Numbered from the stretch's first letter, positions 41,875 through 51,191 are shown. The stretch is 64,000 nucleotides of DNA from GCA-020343675 sp964462945 (GCA_964462945.1 CAYWZW010000020.1:1-64000), one strand, 5' to 3'. Notes: generated by a model not told the origin, from the letters alone. Numbers and translations are program-made.

Positions 41875-43506
41875 TTGGACAATCGGAATCGAGGGTGTTT
41901 TTTTTCGCTGCTTGTCGGCGTCGTGTGTTTGACCTCTGTCGTTCAGGCGGGTCAGCCCGGCTGGGATCATCGCAAGGTGGATTGGCTGGCAGGTCCCGGC
42001 GGACGCATCACGTCAATCAGCTATCCTGCCGGCAAGAGCCTGCCTCTGCTCGTCGGGCCCCGCGATCGCGAATCCGCAGCCGCTCGAAGGAGCATCTCGC
42101 CGGCTGAACCGGCTCCGTGGTTTAACCTGTTTTCTATGGAACCTTCCGTCTCGGCTGACTTGGCCACCACCGTCACGTCGCCTCCCATCGCCGGGTTCGT
42201 ACCCTGGATAGCTGTTGCGGTCACCGACAAGCGTTCCGACGACCTTGACTGGGTGGCTGAGGCCCATACCTCAGTCGTCGGCCGGTACCTGACAAGCAGT
42301 CCGGAGACGAACTTCACAATCGGCCTGTTCGATACCGGGGCCAGTGTTCACTTGATGGGGTACGCTGCGGCAAGCCGGACTGGCATCTATGCGGCTGATT
42401 TGCTCACGCCGAACACGGTTGAGCTTATTGGCGCGACGAGCTCGGCCTTTGCCTGGGTGAGCCAGCCGCTGGCTGTTTTCATAGATGGGCTGGCAGCCAT
42501 CGATCCGAACGGATCGACGCTGGATGACTCGAACATGGTCGGTCAGAGTAATGTCTCGATTGTTGTGGGTGAAGTACCGGCGTCAGGCATAAAGGATTTG
42601 CCGACCGCCGTGGGTTCGCCCATGAGTGTGAACTTTGTGACGGTTATTCGAAACGACCGTCCGGTCACGGTAACGTATGACGGCAACGAGTACACCTCGC
42701 CGGACATACGTTTCTACGACCACCAGGACCCGCAGATCCCTGATTTTGCCAACACTATCCCTCTTAATCTCATTCCTGCCGGTGCGGTCAACGTACAGTA
42801 CATTCCCGACCTCGAGGCGATCATGGAGTTCGTTTTCCAGCCTGGGCAGCCCTCCATCATCGTGGGAAACCTGGCTCAAAGCCTGTTTTTCGTGGAAAGC
42901 GTGGATTTGCACGATGGGATCCGCAGCGCAATCGACAAGGGTCGTTTCATGCTGGACACGGGCGCCCAGATTACAGTGATCGGCTCGGGCGTCGGCTCTC
43001 GCCTCGGTCTGGATCCCGCCAGCCCGGATTTTGAAGTTGATATCGAGGATGCGACCGGCGAAATTACCATCCAGCCGGGTTTCTACCTCGATTCACTTGA
43101 GATACCGGCGCTCGGCGGCTGGTTGAGCTTTACTGATGTCCCTGTGGTGCTGCTGGACGTTGCCTCGCCCGAAGGCGGCACACTGGACGGCATCATCGGG
43201 ATGAATCTCTTCGTGGATTTCAACCTTGTCCTGCACGGCGGGGGCCTGCTTGGGCAGGATCCGCCCTCGTTGGAATTCGAGCGAATCCCGGCCCGTCTGG
43301 CGGCGGACATTGCACCGCCGCAGGGCGACGGAATGGTCAATTTCCTGGACCTTGCCGCTCTTGCGAACGCCTGGCTGTCCAGCTCAACCTCGTCCAACTG
43401 GAACGCGCGGGCAGATATCGGGCCACGGGGTGCTCCTGACGGAAGCGTTGATTTCCTCGATCTGGCCGTACTCGCGGAATTCTGGCTCGCCGGGATAGCA
43501 CGTTAA
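41875..43506 (+). CDS. Exported tandem retropepsin-like aspartic protease with dockerin-type C-terminus
   Basis: 543 residues from TTG at 41875 (AGGAG seven bases upstream; frames starting earlier have no such site). Signal peptide ends VVQAG. Two aspartic-protease active-site motifs occur in one chain: LFDTGASVHLMG (about residue 150) and FMLDTGAQITVIG (about 360), the second followed by GGTLDGIIGMNLF. The C-terminal 65 residues repeat the calcium-loop pattern DIAPPQGDGMVNFLDLAALA / DIGPRGAPDGSVDFLDLAVL, each followed by a short W helix, as in dockerin type I or planctomycete anchoring domains. Likely secreted and attached at the cell surface; natural substrate unknown. Confidence 0.8.
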   Translation: MDNRNRGCFFSLLVGVVCLTSVVQAGQPGWDHRKVDWLAGPGGRITSISYPAGKSLPLLVGPRDRESAAARRSISPAEPAPWFNLFSMEPSVSADLATTVTSPPIAGFVPWIAVAVTDKRSDDLDWVAEAHTSVVGRYLTSSPETNFTIGLFDTGASVHLMGYAAASRTGIYAADLLTPNTVELIGATSSAFAWVSQPLAVFIDGLAAIDPNGSTLDDSNMVGQSNVSIVVGEVPASGIKDLPTAVGSPMSVNFVTVIRNDRPVTVTYDGNEYTSPDIRFYDHQDPQIPDFANTIPLNLIPAGAVNVQYIPDLEAIMEFVFQPGQPSIIVGNLAQSLFFVESVDLHDGIRSAIDKGRFMLDTGAQITVIGSGVGSRLGLDPASPDFEVDIEDATGEITIQPGFYLDSLEIPALGGWLSFTDVPVVLLDVASPEGGTLDGIIGMNLFVDFNLVLHGGGLLGQDPPSLEFERIPARLAADIAPPQGDGMVNFLDLAALANAWLSSSTSSNWNARADIGPRGAPDGSVDFLDLAVLAEFWLAGIAR

Positions 43507-43677
43507 ACTCACGGAACCGGAACCCGCAGAGCTCGAAAATGGGGGCGAATCGATTTCTCCGGCTCCCTGTCCACGTTACGTCCTCCTCATGCGGTCATGC
43601 AACTGTTTGACATCGTCGCGCTGTGCGAATATGATTCATACCCTGCTGAGACCTTTGTTGCTTTGCAGGACGACTAA

Positions 43678-45015
43678 ATGAGATTCATACTGGATTTGTT
43701 GTATTTGTTAGCCGGGGCGGCTTACAGCCCCATCGTCATATATCGGGCCGTCAGGCACAATCGCTACCGAACGGGCTGGGCCCAGCGGTTTGGCAAAATC
43801 AGCCGCCGGAGCCCCGCCAGGAAATGTATCTGGCTCCACGCCGTCAGCGTCGGCGAGGTGAATGCGGCCAAGACCATCGTCCAAGAGCTTGAAAGCAGGT
43901 TCGGCGGTTATGAGATCGTCGTCAGCACGACCACCGACACGGGTTTCGCCCGCGCGACCCATCTTTTCGGCAAGAATCATCACGTCTTCTATTTTCCATT
44001 TGATTTTTCGTGGGTGATGCGCCGCGCCTTCGGCAACATTCGGCCGGCGATTTGTCTGCTGATGGAGCTGGAGGTCTGGCCCAATTTTGTGAGCGTTGCA
44101 CATCGGCTGAACGTTCCCGTCGTTGTGGTCAACGGTCGAATCAGCGACAGGAGTTTCTCCCGGTACAAAAAAATAAGGCCATTTGTCAAAAGAGTGTTCC
44201 GAAAGGTCAGTCTCATTCTTGCCCAGACGGACGAATATGCCCAACGCTTCAGGGCCATCGGCGCTGCCGCCGAAAACGTGGTCGTCACCGGCTCACTGAA
44301 GTACGACACGGCCCAAATCACCGACAAAGTGGAGGGCGCAGATGCCCTCGCAAAGCAACTGAACATTGGCGAGGAGAGGCTGTGGGTTGCCGGTGGTACG
44401 GGTCCGGGCGAAGAAGAAATATTGCTCGATGTATATCAGAACCTGAAGCAGCAGGACGAATTCAATGACCTGCGTCTTGTCATTGTCCCGCGCAAACCTG
44501 AAAGATTCGACGAAGTCGCCCAGTTAATAGAACAATCCGGTTTTAGCCTGATCCGATATAGCAAAGCAAAGGAAAAAGCCACAGAGAACACAGAGAAATC
44601 GCAAATCGCAAATCGCAAATCGCAAATCGATGTGGTGATTCTCGGTGACACGATGGGCGACCTGCGAAAATTCTACTGCCTGGCGACGGCCATCTTCGTC
44701 GGGCGGTCTCTGGTTCCCATGGGCGGCTCGGATATGATGGAGGCGGCGGCCCTGGGCAAATGCACCATCTTCGGGCCGCATACCTTCAATTTTAGCCAGA
44801 CGGTCGATGCGCTGCTCGCCGGCCATGGCGCTATCCAGGTGAAAGACGGAGGCGACCTGCTGGTCACTATGAAGAAGTGTTTGTCCGAGCCGCAGTACGC
44901 CCGGACGATAGCCCAGGCAGGGCAGGCAGTAATCAGGCAAAATCAGGGGGCAACGGCCAGAACGATTGACGTCCTCTCCAAGATGCTTCGCGCGACAGGT
45001 GGGCAGAATACATGA
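43678..45015 (+). CDS. waaA: 3-deoxy-D-manno-octulosonic acid (Kdo) transferase WaaA
   Basis: 445 residues. N-terminal membrane segment, WLHAVSVGEVNAAKTIVQEL with the catalytic Glu, ISTTTDTGFARA-type strand, LLMELEVWPNFV, VNGRISDRSFSRY and VTGSLKYD are the WaaA landmarks. It adds Kdo to lipid A, so the cell has a lipopolysaccharide-type outer membrane. Near residues 300-320 a lysine/asparagine-rich insert (KATENTEKSQIANRKSQI) is encoded by an interspersed repeat and precedes the normal continuation DVVILGDTMGDL. Frame is kept, so the gene may still work. Stop overlaps the next gene by 4 bp. Confidence 0.92.
   Translation: MRFILDLLYLLAGAAYSPIVIYRAVRHNRYRTGWAQRFGKISRRSPARKCIWLHAVSVGEVNAAKTIVQELESRFGGYEIVVSTTTDTGFARATHLFGKNHHVFYFPFDFSWVMRRAFGNIRPAICLLMELEVWPNFVSVAHRLNVPVVVVNGRISDRSFSRYKKIRPFVKRVFRKVSLILAQTDEYAQRFRAIGAAAENVVVTGSLKYDTAQITDKVEGADALAKQLNIGEERLWVAGGTGPGEEEILLDVYQNLKQQDEFNDLRLVIVPRKPERFDEVAQLIEQSGFSLIRYSKAKEKATENTEKSQIANRKSQIDVVILGDTMGDLRKFYCLATAIFVGRSLVPMGGSDMMEAAALGKCTIFGPHTFNFSQTVDALLAGHGAIQVKDGGDLLVTMKKCLSEPQYARTIAQAGQAVIRQNQGATARTIDVLSKMLRATGGQNT
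44579..44630. repeat. Interspersed repeat inserted in frame in waaA (AAATCGC heptads)
   Basis: CCACAGAGAACACAGAG is followed by five consecutive 7-bp units (AAATCGC four times, then AAATCGA) at 44596-44630. On the other strand this would encode ICDLRFAICDLRF-type peptides, a sequence I associate with dispersed repeats of planctomycete-like genomes. It interrupts a conserved enzyme between two aligned segments. Confidence 0.75.
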
Positions 45016-46241
45016 CAGAGGTGGAAATTCTCAGCCAGATTCGCGGTCATTCGGACACTTCCAGGCGGTATGATATTGATTGGCTCAGGGTTCTGGGGAT
45101 GCTGACGGTGTTTCTGTTTCACTGCGGCCGTTTCTTCGACACGGATGGCTGGCACGTCAAGAGCCAGCGGATGAGTCCAGCCCTCGACATCGTCAATACC
45201 TTCGTTGTGCAGTGGATGATGCCGCTGTTTTTCATCTTGTCGGGGATGAGCATCTATTATTCACTCGGCCGCCAGCGATGGTCCGAGTTCCTGGTCTCGC
45301 GGCTCAAGCGGCTGGTCGTGCCGTTACTGTTCGGGACCTTCGTCATCATCGCGCCCTGGCAGGTTTATCTGGAACGGGTCAGCCACGGGCAGTATTCAGG
45401 CTCGTTCTGGCGCTGGTACTGGCATGACTATTTTAGCGGCTGGTACGGCCTCGGCGGCAACTTTGCCTGGATGGGGATTCACTTGTGGTATCTTGAGGTG
45501 TTGTTGTGTTTCTCGGTGATCGCCTTGCCGCTGTTCCTGTACTTGCAGTCGCCTTCCGGCCAGCGAGCGGTGGGGGCATTGTCCCGCCTGCTCAAGAGGC
45601 CCGGGGCCATCTTCCTGCCCGCACTCGTGATCGGTGCAGCCGAGTTCATTGCCAGTATCCCGGTGATCAATAACAGCATCTTCGGCAATGAAGGTTTCGG
45701 CGGCTGGAGTTTCCTGCCGTACTTCGTCATGCTGATCCTCGGATACCTGCTCGCCGGCGGCCCAGGGCTGACCGGAGCAATGGAGCGCCATTGCCTCCCC
45801 GCCATGGCGGCAGGCATCATCACTTTTGTGCTCGGCTACCTCGCATATAAGGCGACGGAGCCGTGGGCGTGGCTGCCCCGCGAGCTGGTGATGTCCTTCG
45901 TTCGCGGCATTCTCTGCTGGGCGTGGCTCATGGCGATCTGCGGATTCGCGAGCAGGCATCTGCGGTTCAGCAACCGCTTCCTGAAATACGCGAACGAGGC
46001 CGTCCTGCCGTTCTACATCCTGCACCAGACGGTGATCCTGACGATCGGGTTCTACGTGATACGCCTCGATACGAGCCTCTGGTTGGAGTATCTGATCATT
46101 ACGTTCAGCGCATTCGCCGTTACGGTGACCGTGTATGAGCTGCTCATAAAGAGGTTCAACGCGCTGCGGTTTCTTTTTGGAATGAAGCTGTTGCGTCGTC
46201 GGCAACCCGTGCGGGTGGTGGAAGGGGTAGCGGCAAGCTGA
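45012..46241 (+). CDS. Acyltransferase 3 family membrane protein
   Basis: 409 residues with ten or so hydrophobic helices. RYDIDWLRVLGMLTVFLFHC near the N-terminus contains the family's R-x10-H arrangement, and MPLFFILSGMSIYYSLGRQR is the second hallmark (FFxxSG). Such proteins O-acylate or succinylate glycans; the closest layout is the MdoC/glucan-modifying type. Coupled to waaA by ATGA overlap, so modification of lipopolysaccharide or another envelope glycan is likely. Confidence 0.85.
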   Translation: MTEVEILSQIRGHSDTSRRYDIDWLRVLGMLTVFLFHCGRFFDTDGWHVKSQRMSPALDIVNTFVVQWMMPLFFILSGMSIYYSLGRQRWSEFLVSRLKRLVVPLLFGTFVIIAPWQVYLERVSHGQYSGSFWRWYWHDYFSGWYGLGGNFAWMGIHLWYLEVLLCFSVIALPLFLYLQSPSGQRAVGALSRLLKRPGAIFLPALVIGAAEFIASIPVINNSIFGNEGFGGWSFLPYFVMLILGYLLAGGPGLTGAMERHCLPAMAAGIITFVLGYLAYKATEPWAWLPRELVMSFVRGILCWAWLMAICGFASRHLRFSNRFLKYANEAVLPFYILHQTVILTIGFYVIRLDTSLWLEYLIITFSAFAVTVTVYELLIKRFNALRFLFGMKLLRRRQPVRVVEGVAAS

Positions 46242-46337
46242 TTCTCCCTGGCATCGGGCTCAGCGCGAATACGCCGCGGACTCGCGCTGGATCGGCTGCC
46301 GACGATGCTTGCACCGGCCAAATGCCTTTTCACTCAT

Positions 46338-47195
46338 TCACTGAGGTTCTTCAATCCACTTGCCATTCACGATTCTGCGCACGTGTTTGAAGCCTCGCGG
46401 CGGCCGGCGCTCAAAAAGGTGATTCCGCTGCTGTTCGGTAATCTCCGCCGGCTTTATGCTCTCAAGGCGGAGAGTGATACTGAGTGAGCCTTCTGCGGTG
46501 TTCCGGCCGTACGTCACCACTTTCATTACGGCTGGGACAAAGAACCCCTCGGATACTTCTTGGTATCTATCCAGTTCCGCACGGGCGACAACCTGACCGT
46601 TCGAACCAAAGAACTCAATTCTTCTGACCCGATAGTCGCAGCTATAGATGTATATTTTCCTGGTTGTCACACCCTGCTCTTGTCTTGTGAGGACGTCGAA
46701 GGCGCCTTCATTCGACAAAGACCAGCCGTCACCTGCTTCCACTTCTGCGATTCCGAGAGCTTCGAGCAGCGTTCTGGGATTGACCACAGGCCCCTCGGAG
46801 GAGTCCTGCTCAGACCAGGCGCCCCAGCAGTAAAGGCTGATTTCTTTCGGTCTTATTGACAGCCAGAACTCGCGTTCGTTCGAGCCGAGCACGATCGCCG
46901 TTGGAACAAGGGGTTTGTCGCCCTGAAGGTATATTTCCACAGGCGGATTCGCCCAGAGCCTCACGCTGAGATTTTCGCTCTGCGGTTTTTTCTTTCCTTC
47001 GACATAATAGTCCAGACGGCACTGTCCGTTGGCTTTTAGCGGCACCATGTTTTGAGAATGGAACCGCGAAGCGGCCAGCGCCTCGACCGCAGATTCTTTG
47101 CCCGGACAGATCTGCAGCGATTCTCGAATCTTGGGTACACAACCCGTGAGAATCAGCAGCGCGCCAGCAACGGGCAGGATAAATCGTCTTGACAT
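46338..47195 (-). CDS. Envelope lipoprotein of unknown function
   Basis: 285 residues from ATG at 47195 (GGGAGA upstream). Lipobox LTGC within MSRRFILPVAGALLILTGCV. The mature part is beta-rich (CRLDYYVEGKKKPQ, EIYLQGDKPLVPTAIVLGSN, KIYIYSCDYRVRRIEFFGSN) in a way that recalls LolA/LolB-type or outer-membrane-lipoprotein folds, but no diagnostic motif is seen. Possibly concerned with lipoprotein or LPS handling. Confidence 0.65.
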   Translation of the reverse strand: MSRRFILPVAGALLILTGCVPKIRESLQICPGKESAVEALAASRFHSQNMVPLKANGQCRLDYYVEGKKKPQSENLSVRLWANPPVEIYLQGDKPLVPTAIVLGSNEREFWLSIRPKEISLYCWGAWSEQDSSEGPVVNPRTLLEALGIAEVEAGDGWSLSNEGAFDVLTRQEQGVTTRKIYIYSCDYRVRRIEFFGSNGQVVARAELDRYQEVSEGFFVPAVMKVVTYGRNTAEGSLSITLRLESIKPAEITEQQRNHLFERRPPRGFKHVRRIVNGKWIEEPQ

Positions 47196-47273
47196 TTTAT
47201 GCGATCTCCCAATCAGTTTTTTCAATGTCATTGCCGCGCGGCAGGCATCCGTCTCCGGATGTGCGACGCGAGT

Positions 47274-47765
47274 TCACAGGTCCTCCGTCTGCAAAATCTC
47301 GCCGATCTGTGATGACAGTTGCTCGATTTGCGCCTCATCGAGATGTGGATTGACCACCTCGGCGGTCTGTCTGTCGCCGACCGTTCTCAAGAGCCAGATT
47401 TCCCTATCGTCTTCAATTTTGGTTTCATCGTATTTTAAGATCCTTTTGCGCATCAGAATCAACGCCAAGACAAAGCGAAAATTGACTTTTTCCTGCTCGG
47501 TTTCTTTCTCCAGCCGCTCAAAGAAGGCCATCAGCATCTGGTCGTCAACGAACAACTGCTTTTTCTGCCCGGGCTGGGGCAGCCTGGTCTTCCAGTAACA
47601 AAACGTGTCCGGCTTGCGGCTCTGCCAGTATTCGGGGCAAAAGTCCCGCCGTTGCAGCCCTTCCTCAGTCTGGACCAGAGCACCGAAGTACTCTTCACCA
47701 CATTCGATTTTCCTGCCTGTGCCATAGCACTGGCCCAACGGCTTGTTGATTGCCCATTCGTTCAT
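47274..47765 (-). CDS. Conserved-looking hypothetical cytoplasmic protein
   Basis: 163 residues. Begins with a short Cys-containing segment (CYGTGRKIECGEEYFGALVQ ... RDFCPEYW), possibly a metal site, then a helical region (MLMAFFERLEKETEQEKVNF, LALILMRKRILKYDETK). No known family recognised. Seven-gene run on the minus strand from here to the GH10-like gene and beyond suggests an envelope-related operon with the neighbouring lipoprotein. Confidence 0.55.
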   Translation of the reverse strand: MNEWAINKPLGQCYGTGRKIECGEEYFGALVQTEEGLQRRDFCPEYWQSRKPDTFCYWKTRLPQPGQKKQLFVDDQMLMAFFERLEKETEQEKVNFRFVLALILMRKRILKYDETKIEDDREIWLLRTVGDRQTAEVVNPHLDEAQIEQLSSQIGEILQTEDL

Positions 47766-47806
47766 TTTCTTCGCTGCCCGTCACATCCTGCGTCATCCGA
47801 TATGCT

Positions 47807-48160
47807 CTATTCAAACGTTATCCATTCGCTTATGCCTTGCGCCGTCTTTGGGCCTATGCCGCGGACGTTCTGCAGGTCGTCGCAATCTTGAAAGGCCGGG
47901 TTCTTGCCTTCCCGCACGACATTTTCCCGGTATGCCACGATGGCCCCGGCGCGTCCGATCCCCAGGCCGGGCAATCTTGCCAGGCTTTCTACGGGCGCCT
48001 CGTTTGGATTTATCCGGCCCTCTAATTGAGTCGTGCTTTGCCCGCCAGCCGGTTCGCCTGCCCCAAAATTCCAGACGAAACACCAGGAAAAGCAGACTGC
48101 CGCGCATACGCTAATGACAAACGCGAATGATTGAATCCTGTGTTGGCTTGTTTGTCTCAT
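47807..48160 (-). CDS. ComEA-like helix-hairpin-helix protein
   Basis: 117 residues from the ATG at 48160. Single membrane helix (SFAFVISVCAAVCFSWCFVW), then two helix-hairpin-helix motifs: INPNEAPVESLARLPGLGIG, RAGAIVAYRE, and LQNVRGIGPKTAQGI. This resembles ComEA/T2SK-like small DNA-binding proteins; a DNA-uptake role is possible but no other competence gene is in the window. Confidence 0.8.
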   Translation of the reverse strand: MRQTSQHRIQSFAFVISVCAAVCFSWCFVWNFGAGEPAGGQSTTQLEGRINPNEAPVESLARLPGLGIGRAGAIVAYRENVVREGKNPAFQDCDDLQNVRGIGPKTAQGISEWITFE

Positions 48161-48222
48161 ACTGTGTATCGTACAGAGCTCTCGGTTCGAGTCACTCGTC
48201 GCGACGCCTGGGCCGGGTCTGG

Positions 48223-49698
48223 TCACCGGCTGAAAATGCTGTCGTACAGTTTCTTCAGGGTCAGAAACGATTCTTTAGGTTCGAGCTCGCCGGTCAAGAG
48301 GCCGCTGTGAGCTATCGTGCTGTCGTCTCTGTCGATGAGGTTCGAGTACGTTACGGCGTTGACAAATGGCTTGCTCAGGGCGACTTTATAGAACTGCTCG
48401 ATCCATTGGCCCTGCTGCGACTGGTTCCACGGTTCGTGCCAAATGCCGGCCACCTGCCCATCGTGAAGGCCGTTCCCGTTCTGGCTTGGAACTTCCACAT
48501 CGGTCATGTACAAAGGCTTGGCGATGGGCCCGAAGTAATCCAGAACCGCCGATATCTGCATCATATCTCTGACGTGCATGCCCGACTGATTCTTGCCGAA
48601 TCGCATTTGCAGTCCGAACGCGTCAAAATTGATTCCGCTCTGCACCACCATGTCCATATAGACCAACGGCGGGACACTGTTGGGTGTCGTCGTATAGTAT
48701 TCGCCCCACGGGTTGCAGACTTCTATGATCGTGAGGGCTCTGTCACTGGCCTGCTTCACGGCCATGTTGGCGGCGCGGGTCATTTCCAGGATCTGCTCGA
48801 ACCCGAATCCAAAATGATTCAGCGCATTCAAACCGCTCACGGCGTACCAGGCGCGAATCACAGCGGCGTAACGACCCACGATGTTCGAAACGAACTGATA
48901 GGCCGTCTCCCGAATTTTTTCAAAACCGGCTCCGCTGTGAAGCAACCACTGGGGCAGATATTCTTCTGAGAAACAAAGCAAGGGGCCGGCGCTGAGCGCC
49001 AGTTTCTTCTTGGCGAGCACATCGACACAGGTGTCAATTTTTGAAAAATCGTACGTCCCTTTGCGAGGTTCTATTTCGCCCCAGTTTATGGGAATCGTCG
49101 CTGAGCCGAACAATTGCAGCAATCTCTCGATGTACACGGGATTCTCTGCTTGCTCAGGGTCGGTTCTGCAGCCGAAGCAACCTCGGCCGAATCCGTGGCT
49201 CCTGCTCCTGGTCTTGAAGAGTGACTCGGCTTGTTTGATGGCCAGCTTCTCAGAGAAGACGAGGGCTCTATTCAGTGATGCATCCGCCAGCTTGGATGCT
49301 TCCGACGGCACAGAGATATTCTGAATCGCCCGAATAAATAAATCCTGTGCCTCTTTCAGCAAATCGGTCAGCCCCTCGATGCTGTTGAAGAACAGCCAAT
49401 CCTCCCGCTTGTTGACGATTTGCATGAGCTTGGCCCGTGCGATTTCGACGTTCAAATTATATGGCCGCTCTCTCTCGGGCAGGCAGGTTGTCGGCAGAAG
49501 CACCCTGCCAAAACCCTCGATGGGCCACAGCAAGGCCAGTCCGGCCGTTTCCATGTTCGGCTTTGTACATTCGACGAAGCCGTCTTTGAAGGAAATCTGG
49601 GCTCGACGGATACCGAGTCCGTCGCCGCCGAAAAGATAGGCGCCGCATAAAGTGAATTGATTGACAACCTCACCGTTCCGAAAGACCTGGAATTTCAC
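48223..49698 (-). CDS. GH10-like glycoside hydrolase fold protein, probable acid/base lost
   Basis: 491 residues, GTG start with AAGGA five bases upstream. The C-terminal 320 residues look like a GH10 barrel: INWGEIEPRKGTYDFSKID (typical W..xEP..G.Y.F strand), VGRYAAVIRAWYAVSGLN and PLYMTDVEVPSQ. In active GH10 xylanases the WDVVNE motif carries the acid/base Glu; here the place reads WYAVSGLN. The nucleophile-like Glu in TDVEVP is kept. The N-terminal 170 residues are not recognised. No signal peptide. It may be an altered hydrolase or a carbohydrate-binding relative. Confidence 0.6.
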   Translation of the reverse strand: MKFQVFRNGEVVNQFTLCGAYLFGGDGLGIRRAQISFKDGFVECTKPNMETAGLALLWPIEGFGRVLLPTTCLPERERPYNLNVEIARAKLMQIVNKREDWLFFNSIEGLTDLLKEAQDLFIRAIQNISVPSEASKLADASLNRALVFSEKLAIKQAESLFKTRSRSHGFGRGCFGCRTDPEQAENPVYIERLLQLFGSATIPINWGEIEPRKGTYDFSKIDTCVDVLAKKKLALSAGPLLCFSEEYLPQWLLHSGAGFEKIRETAYQFVSNIVGRYAAVIRAWYAVSGLNALNHFGFGFEQILEMTRAANMAVKQASDRALTIIEVCNPWGEYYTTTPNSVPPLVYMDMVVQSGINFDAFGLQMRFGKNQSGMHVRDMMQISAVLDYFGPIAKPLYMTDVEVPSQNGNGLHDGQVAGIWHEPWNQSQQGQWIEQFYKVALSKPFVNAVTYSNLIDRDDSTIAHSGLLTGELEPKESFLTLKKLYDSIFSR

Positions 49699-49888
49699 TT
49701 TTTTCCTTTGTTCAATATCGTTTCACAGTCATTCTTAGGTGACGGGGCATTCGGTTCGTCCGCCGTGCCCCATACCTGCGGGCCTATTATAGGGGTCGCG
49801 TCCCGAAAACACAATTCAAACTTTGCTTTCGGCAGGTTTTATCGAGTGCAGAAATGGGCGGCGAAATGCGATAGGCACGATAGGGAGG

Positions 49889-50359
49889 TCAATTCGATGC
49901 GATCGTGCCCTGGCCGCACACGCGGTAGTGCTTCATCTGGACTTCGTAGAGGAGGTTATTCTTCTCAATGAGTTTGACGATCAAGCTGAATTGATTGAGC
50001 ACCATTTCAATCAGGTCGATATTGACCAGGGTCGATTCAGGGCTGTAGTTTGGCAGAGCGATCATCGCGTATCCGCAATCACTCTGGTTGGTCGTTAACT
50101 CTGTGGCAATGATACTGCAGTCATTGACCTGTGTCACAACGGGCTCGGCGCCATCATCGATCTTGGCGCAGAGTTCTTTCAAGAACGACTCGCTGATGTT
50201 CAGCTTGGCAAATTCCTCCGAGTCACTGGGCCAGCTATTGCCGCGTCTGTCCATGATGAGAACCAACGGCCCCCGCTCAGGCAAGACTTCGAACACCTGC
50301 CTTGCGACCTGCTCGTTCAGCATGAAGCTCGGAGAAGACAGCGACTCATATATATTCAT
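49889..50359 (-). CDS. Unknown protein with sensory-like alpha/beta fold
   Basis: 156 residues, AAGGGG eight bases before the ATG. Alternating strands and helices (PLVLIMDRRGNSWPSD, SIIATELTTNQSDCGYAMIA, EMVLNQFSLIVKLIEKNNLL) suggest a GAF-like or small ligand-binding domain, without a diagnostic motif. It lies upstream of nothing on its strand except the GH10-like gene, and downstream of the amidase and partner-switch genes. Confidence 0.55.
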   Translation of the reverse strand: MNIYESLSSPSFMLNEQVARQVFEVLPERGPLVLIMDRRGNSWPSDSEEFAKLNISESFLKELCAKIDDGAEPVVTQVNDCSIIATELTTNQSDCGYAMIALPNYSPESTLVNIDLIEMVLNQFSLIVKLIEKNNLLYEVQMKHYRVCGQGTIASN

Positions 50360-50543
50360 TCGACCGGCCCCTTATTTGCTTTTCGAATAGTCTCACCAAA
50401 ACAGACTTCGGTATAATTCAGGGGCGACTTTCCTGGCTGCAATTTTTTGGGCCAATTCCGCCGATAAAGAGCAGTTATTGATTGCCGGTGCAAGTTTATA
50501 GGACGCAGCCGGCCCATCGTCTGGATACGGACGCCGGCATCGC

Positions 50544-51191
50544 TCAGGAGCCGAGCATCTGTATGAGCCTGCTCATCGGGAACCTGGTCCCGGGGCAGTC
50601 GGTCACGTGTGCTCCCGGGGTGCTGCTGTGGCCGTAAATCTGTGAAATCCCATATCGTTTTTGCAGAAAGCGGATTAATTTCGCGAGAGACTGCATTTGC
50701 CGTGCCGTCGGTGTCGTGCGATCGAAATTTCCGACGAGGCAGATTCCGATGCCGTCCTTATTGGCCCAATTGCCGGGCGTTCCTCCGCAATGGGCGCCGG
50801 TCATTTGTCGCTGCCAGCGAAATGTGACTTCAACCTCGCCGTCACTGCTGTCGGTTCCGTTGCCGATGACGAAATCGTAGCCCACACCTTCCCAGTGGTT
50901 CTCCTCTCTGTGCATCTTGTCAAAAATGGCGGCATTTCCCTTTTCTGTGGCTGAGTGATGTACCACAATGGCCGTCCAGTCCTTCTCGACCGTGGAAGGG
51001 GGCAGCCAGTCCCTCGGAACATTCTCGTTCCTGCTTTGCGGGGTCGGCCTGGGCTGAATGGTTCTCGGGGGTGCAGAGGGGGGCTCAGGGGTGGTGGGGG
51101 TATAGACAATTTGCGGCATGCCCTCGTTATTCGACGCGCAGCCTCCGAAAACGAGCAAACAACTACAAAGAATAAAGGCTCTACGAAACAT
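50544..51191 (-). CDS. N-acetylmuramoyl-L-alanine amidase lipoprotein (Amidase_2/PGRP fold)
   Basis: 215 residues from ATG at 51191 (AAGGA ten bases upstream). Lipobox FGGC at the N-terminus, a Pro/Thr-rich linker, then the amidase: IVVHHSATEKGNAAIFDKMH (first zinc His), GYDFVIGNGTDSSDGEVE, GAHCGGTPGNWANKDGIGIC (second His), GHSSTPGAHVTDCPGTRFP (third ligand region). Cleaves the amide between MurNAc and the stem peptide in peptidoglycan, so cell-wall recycling or remodelling. Confidence 0.9.
   Translation of the reverse strand: MFRRAFILCSCLLVFGGCASNNEGMPQIVYTPTTPEPPSAPPRTIQPRPTPQSRNENVPRDWLPPSTVEKDWTAIVVHHSATEKGNAAIFDKMHREENHWEGVGYDFVIGNGTDSSDGEVEVTFRWQRQMTGAHCGGTPGNWANKDGIGICLVGNFDRTTPTARQMQSLAKLIRFLQKRYGISQIYGHSSTPGAHVTDCPGTRFPMSRLIQMLGS

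Noticed and set aside
44596..44630. Tandem AAATCGC units considered as a CRISPR-like array
   Set aside because: Units are 7 bp with no spacers; no cas genes nearby.
44436..44651. Minus-strand frame in waaA encoding ICDLRFAICDF-type peptide
   Set aside because: It is the antisense translation of the heptad repeat, not a gene.
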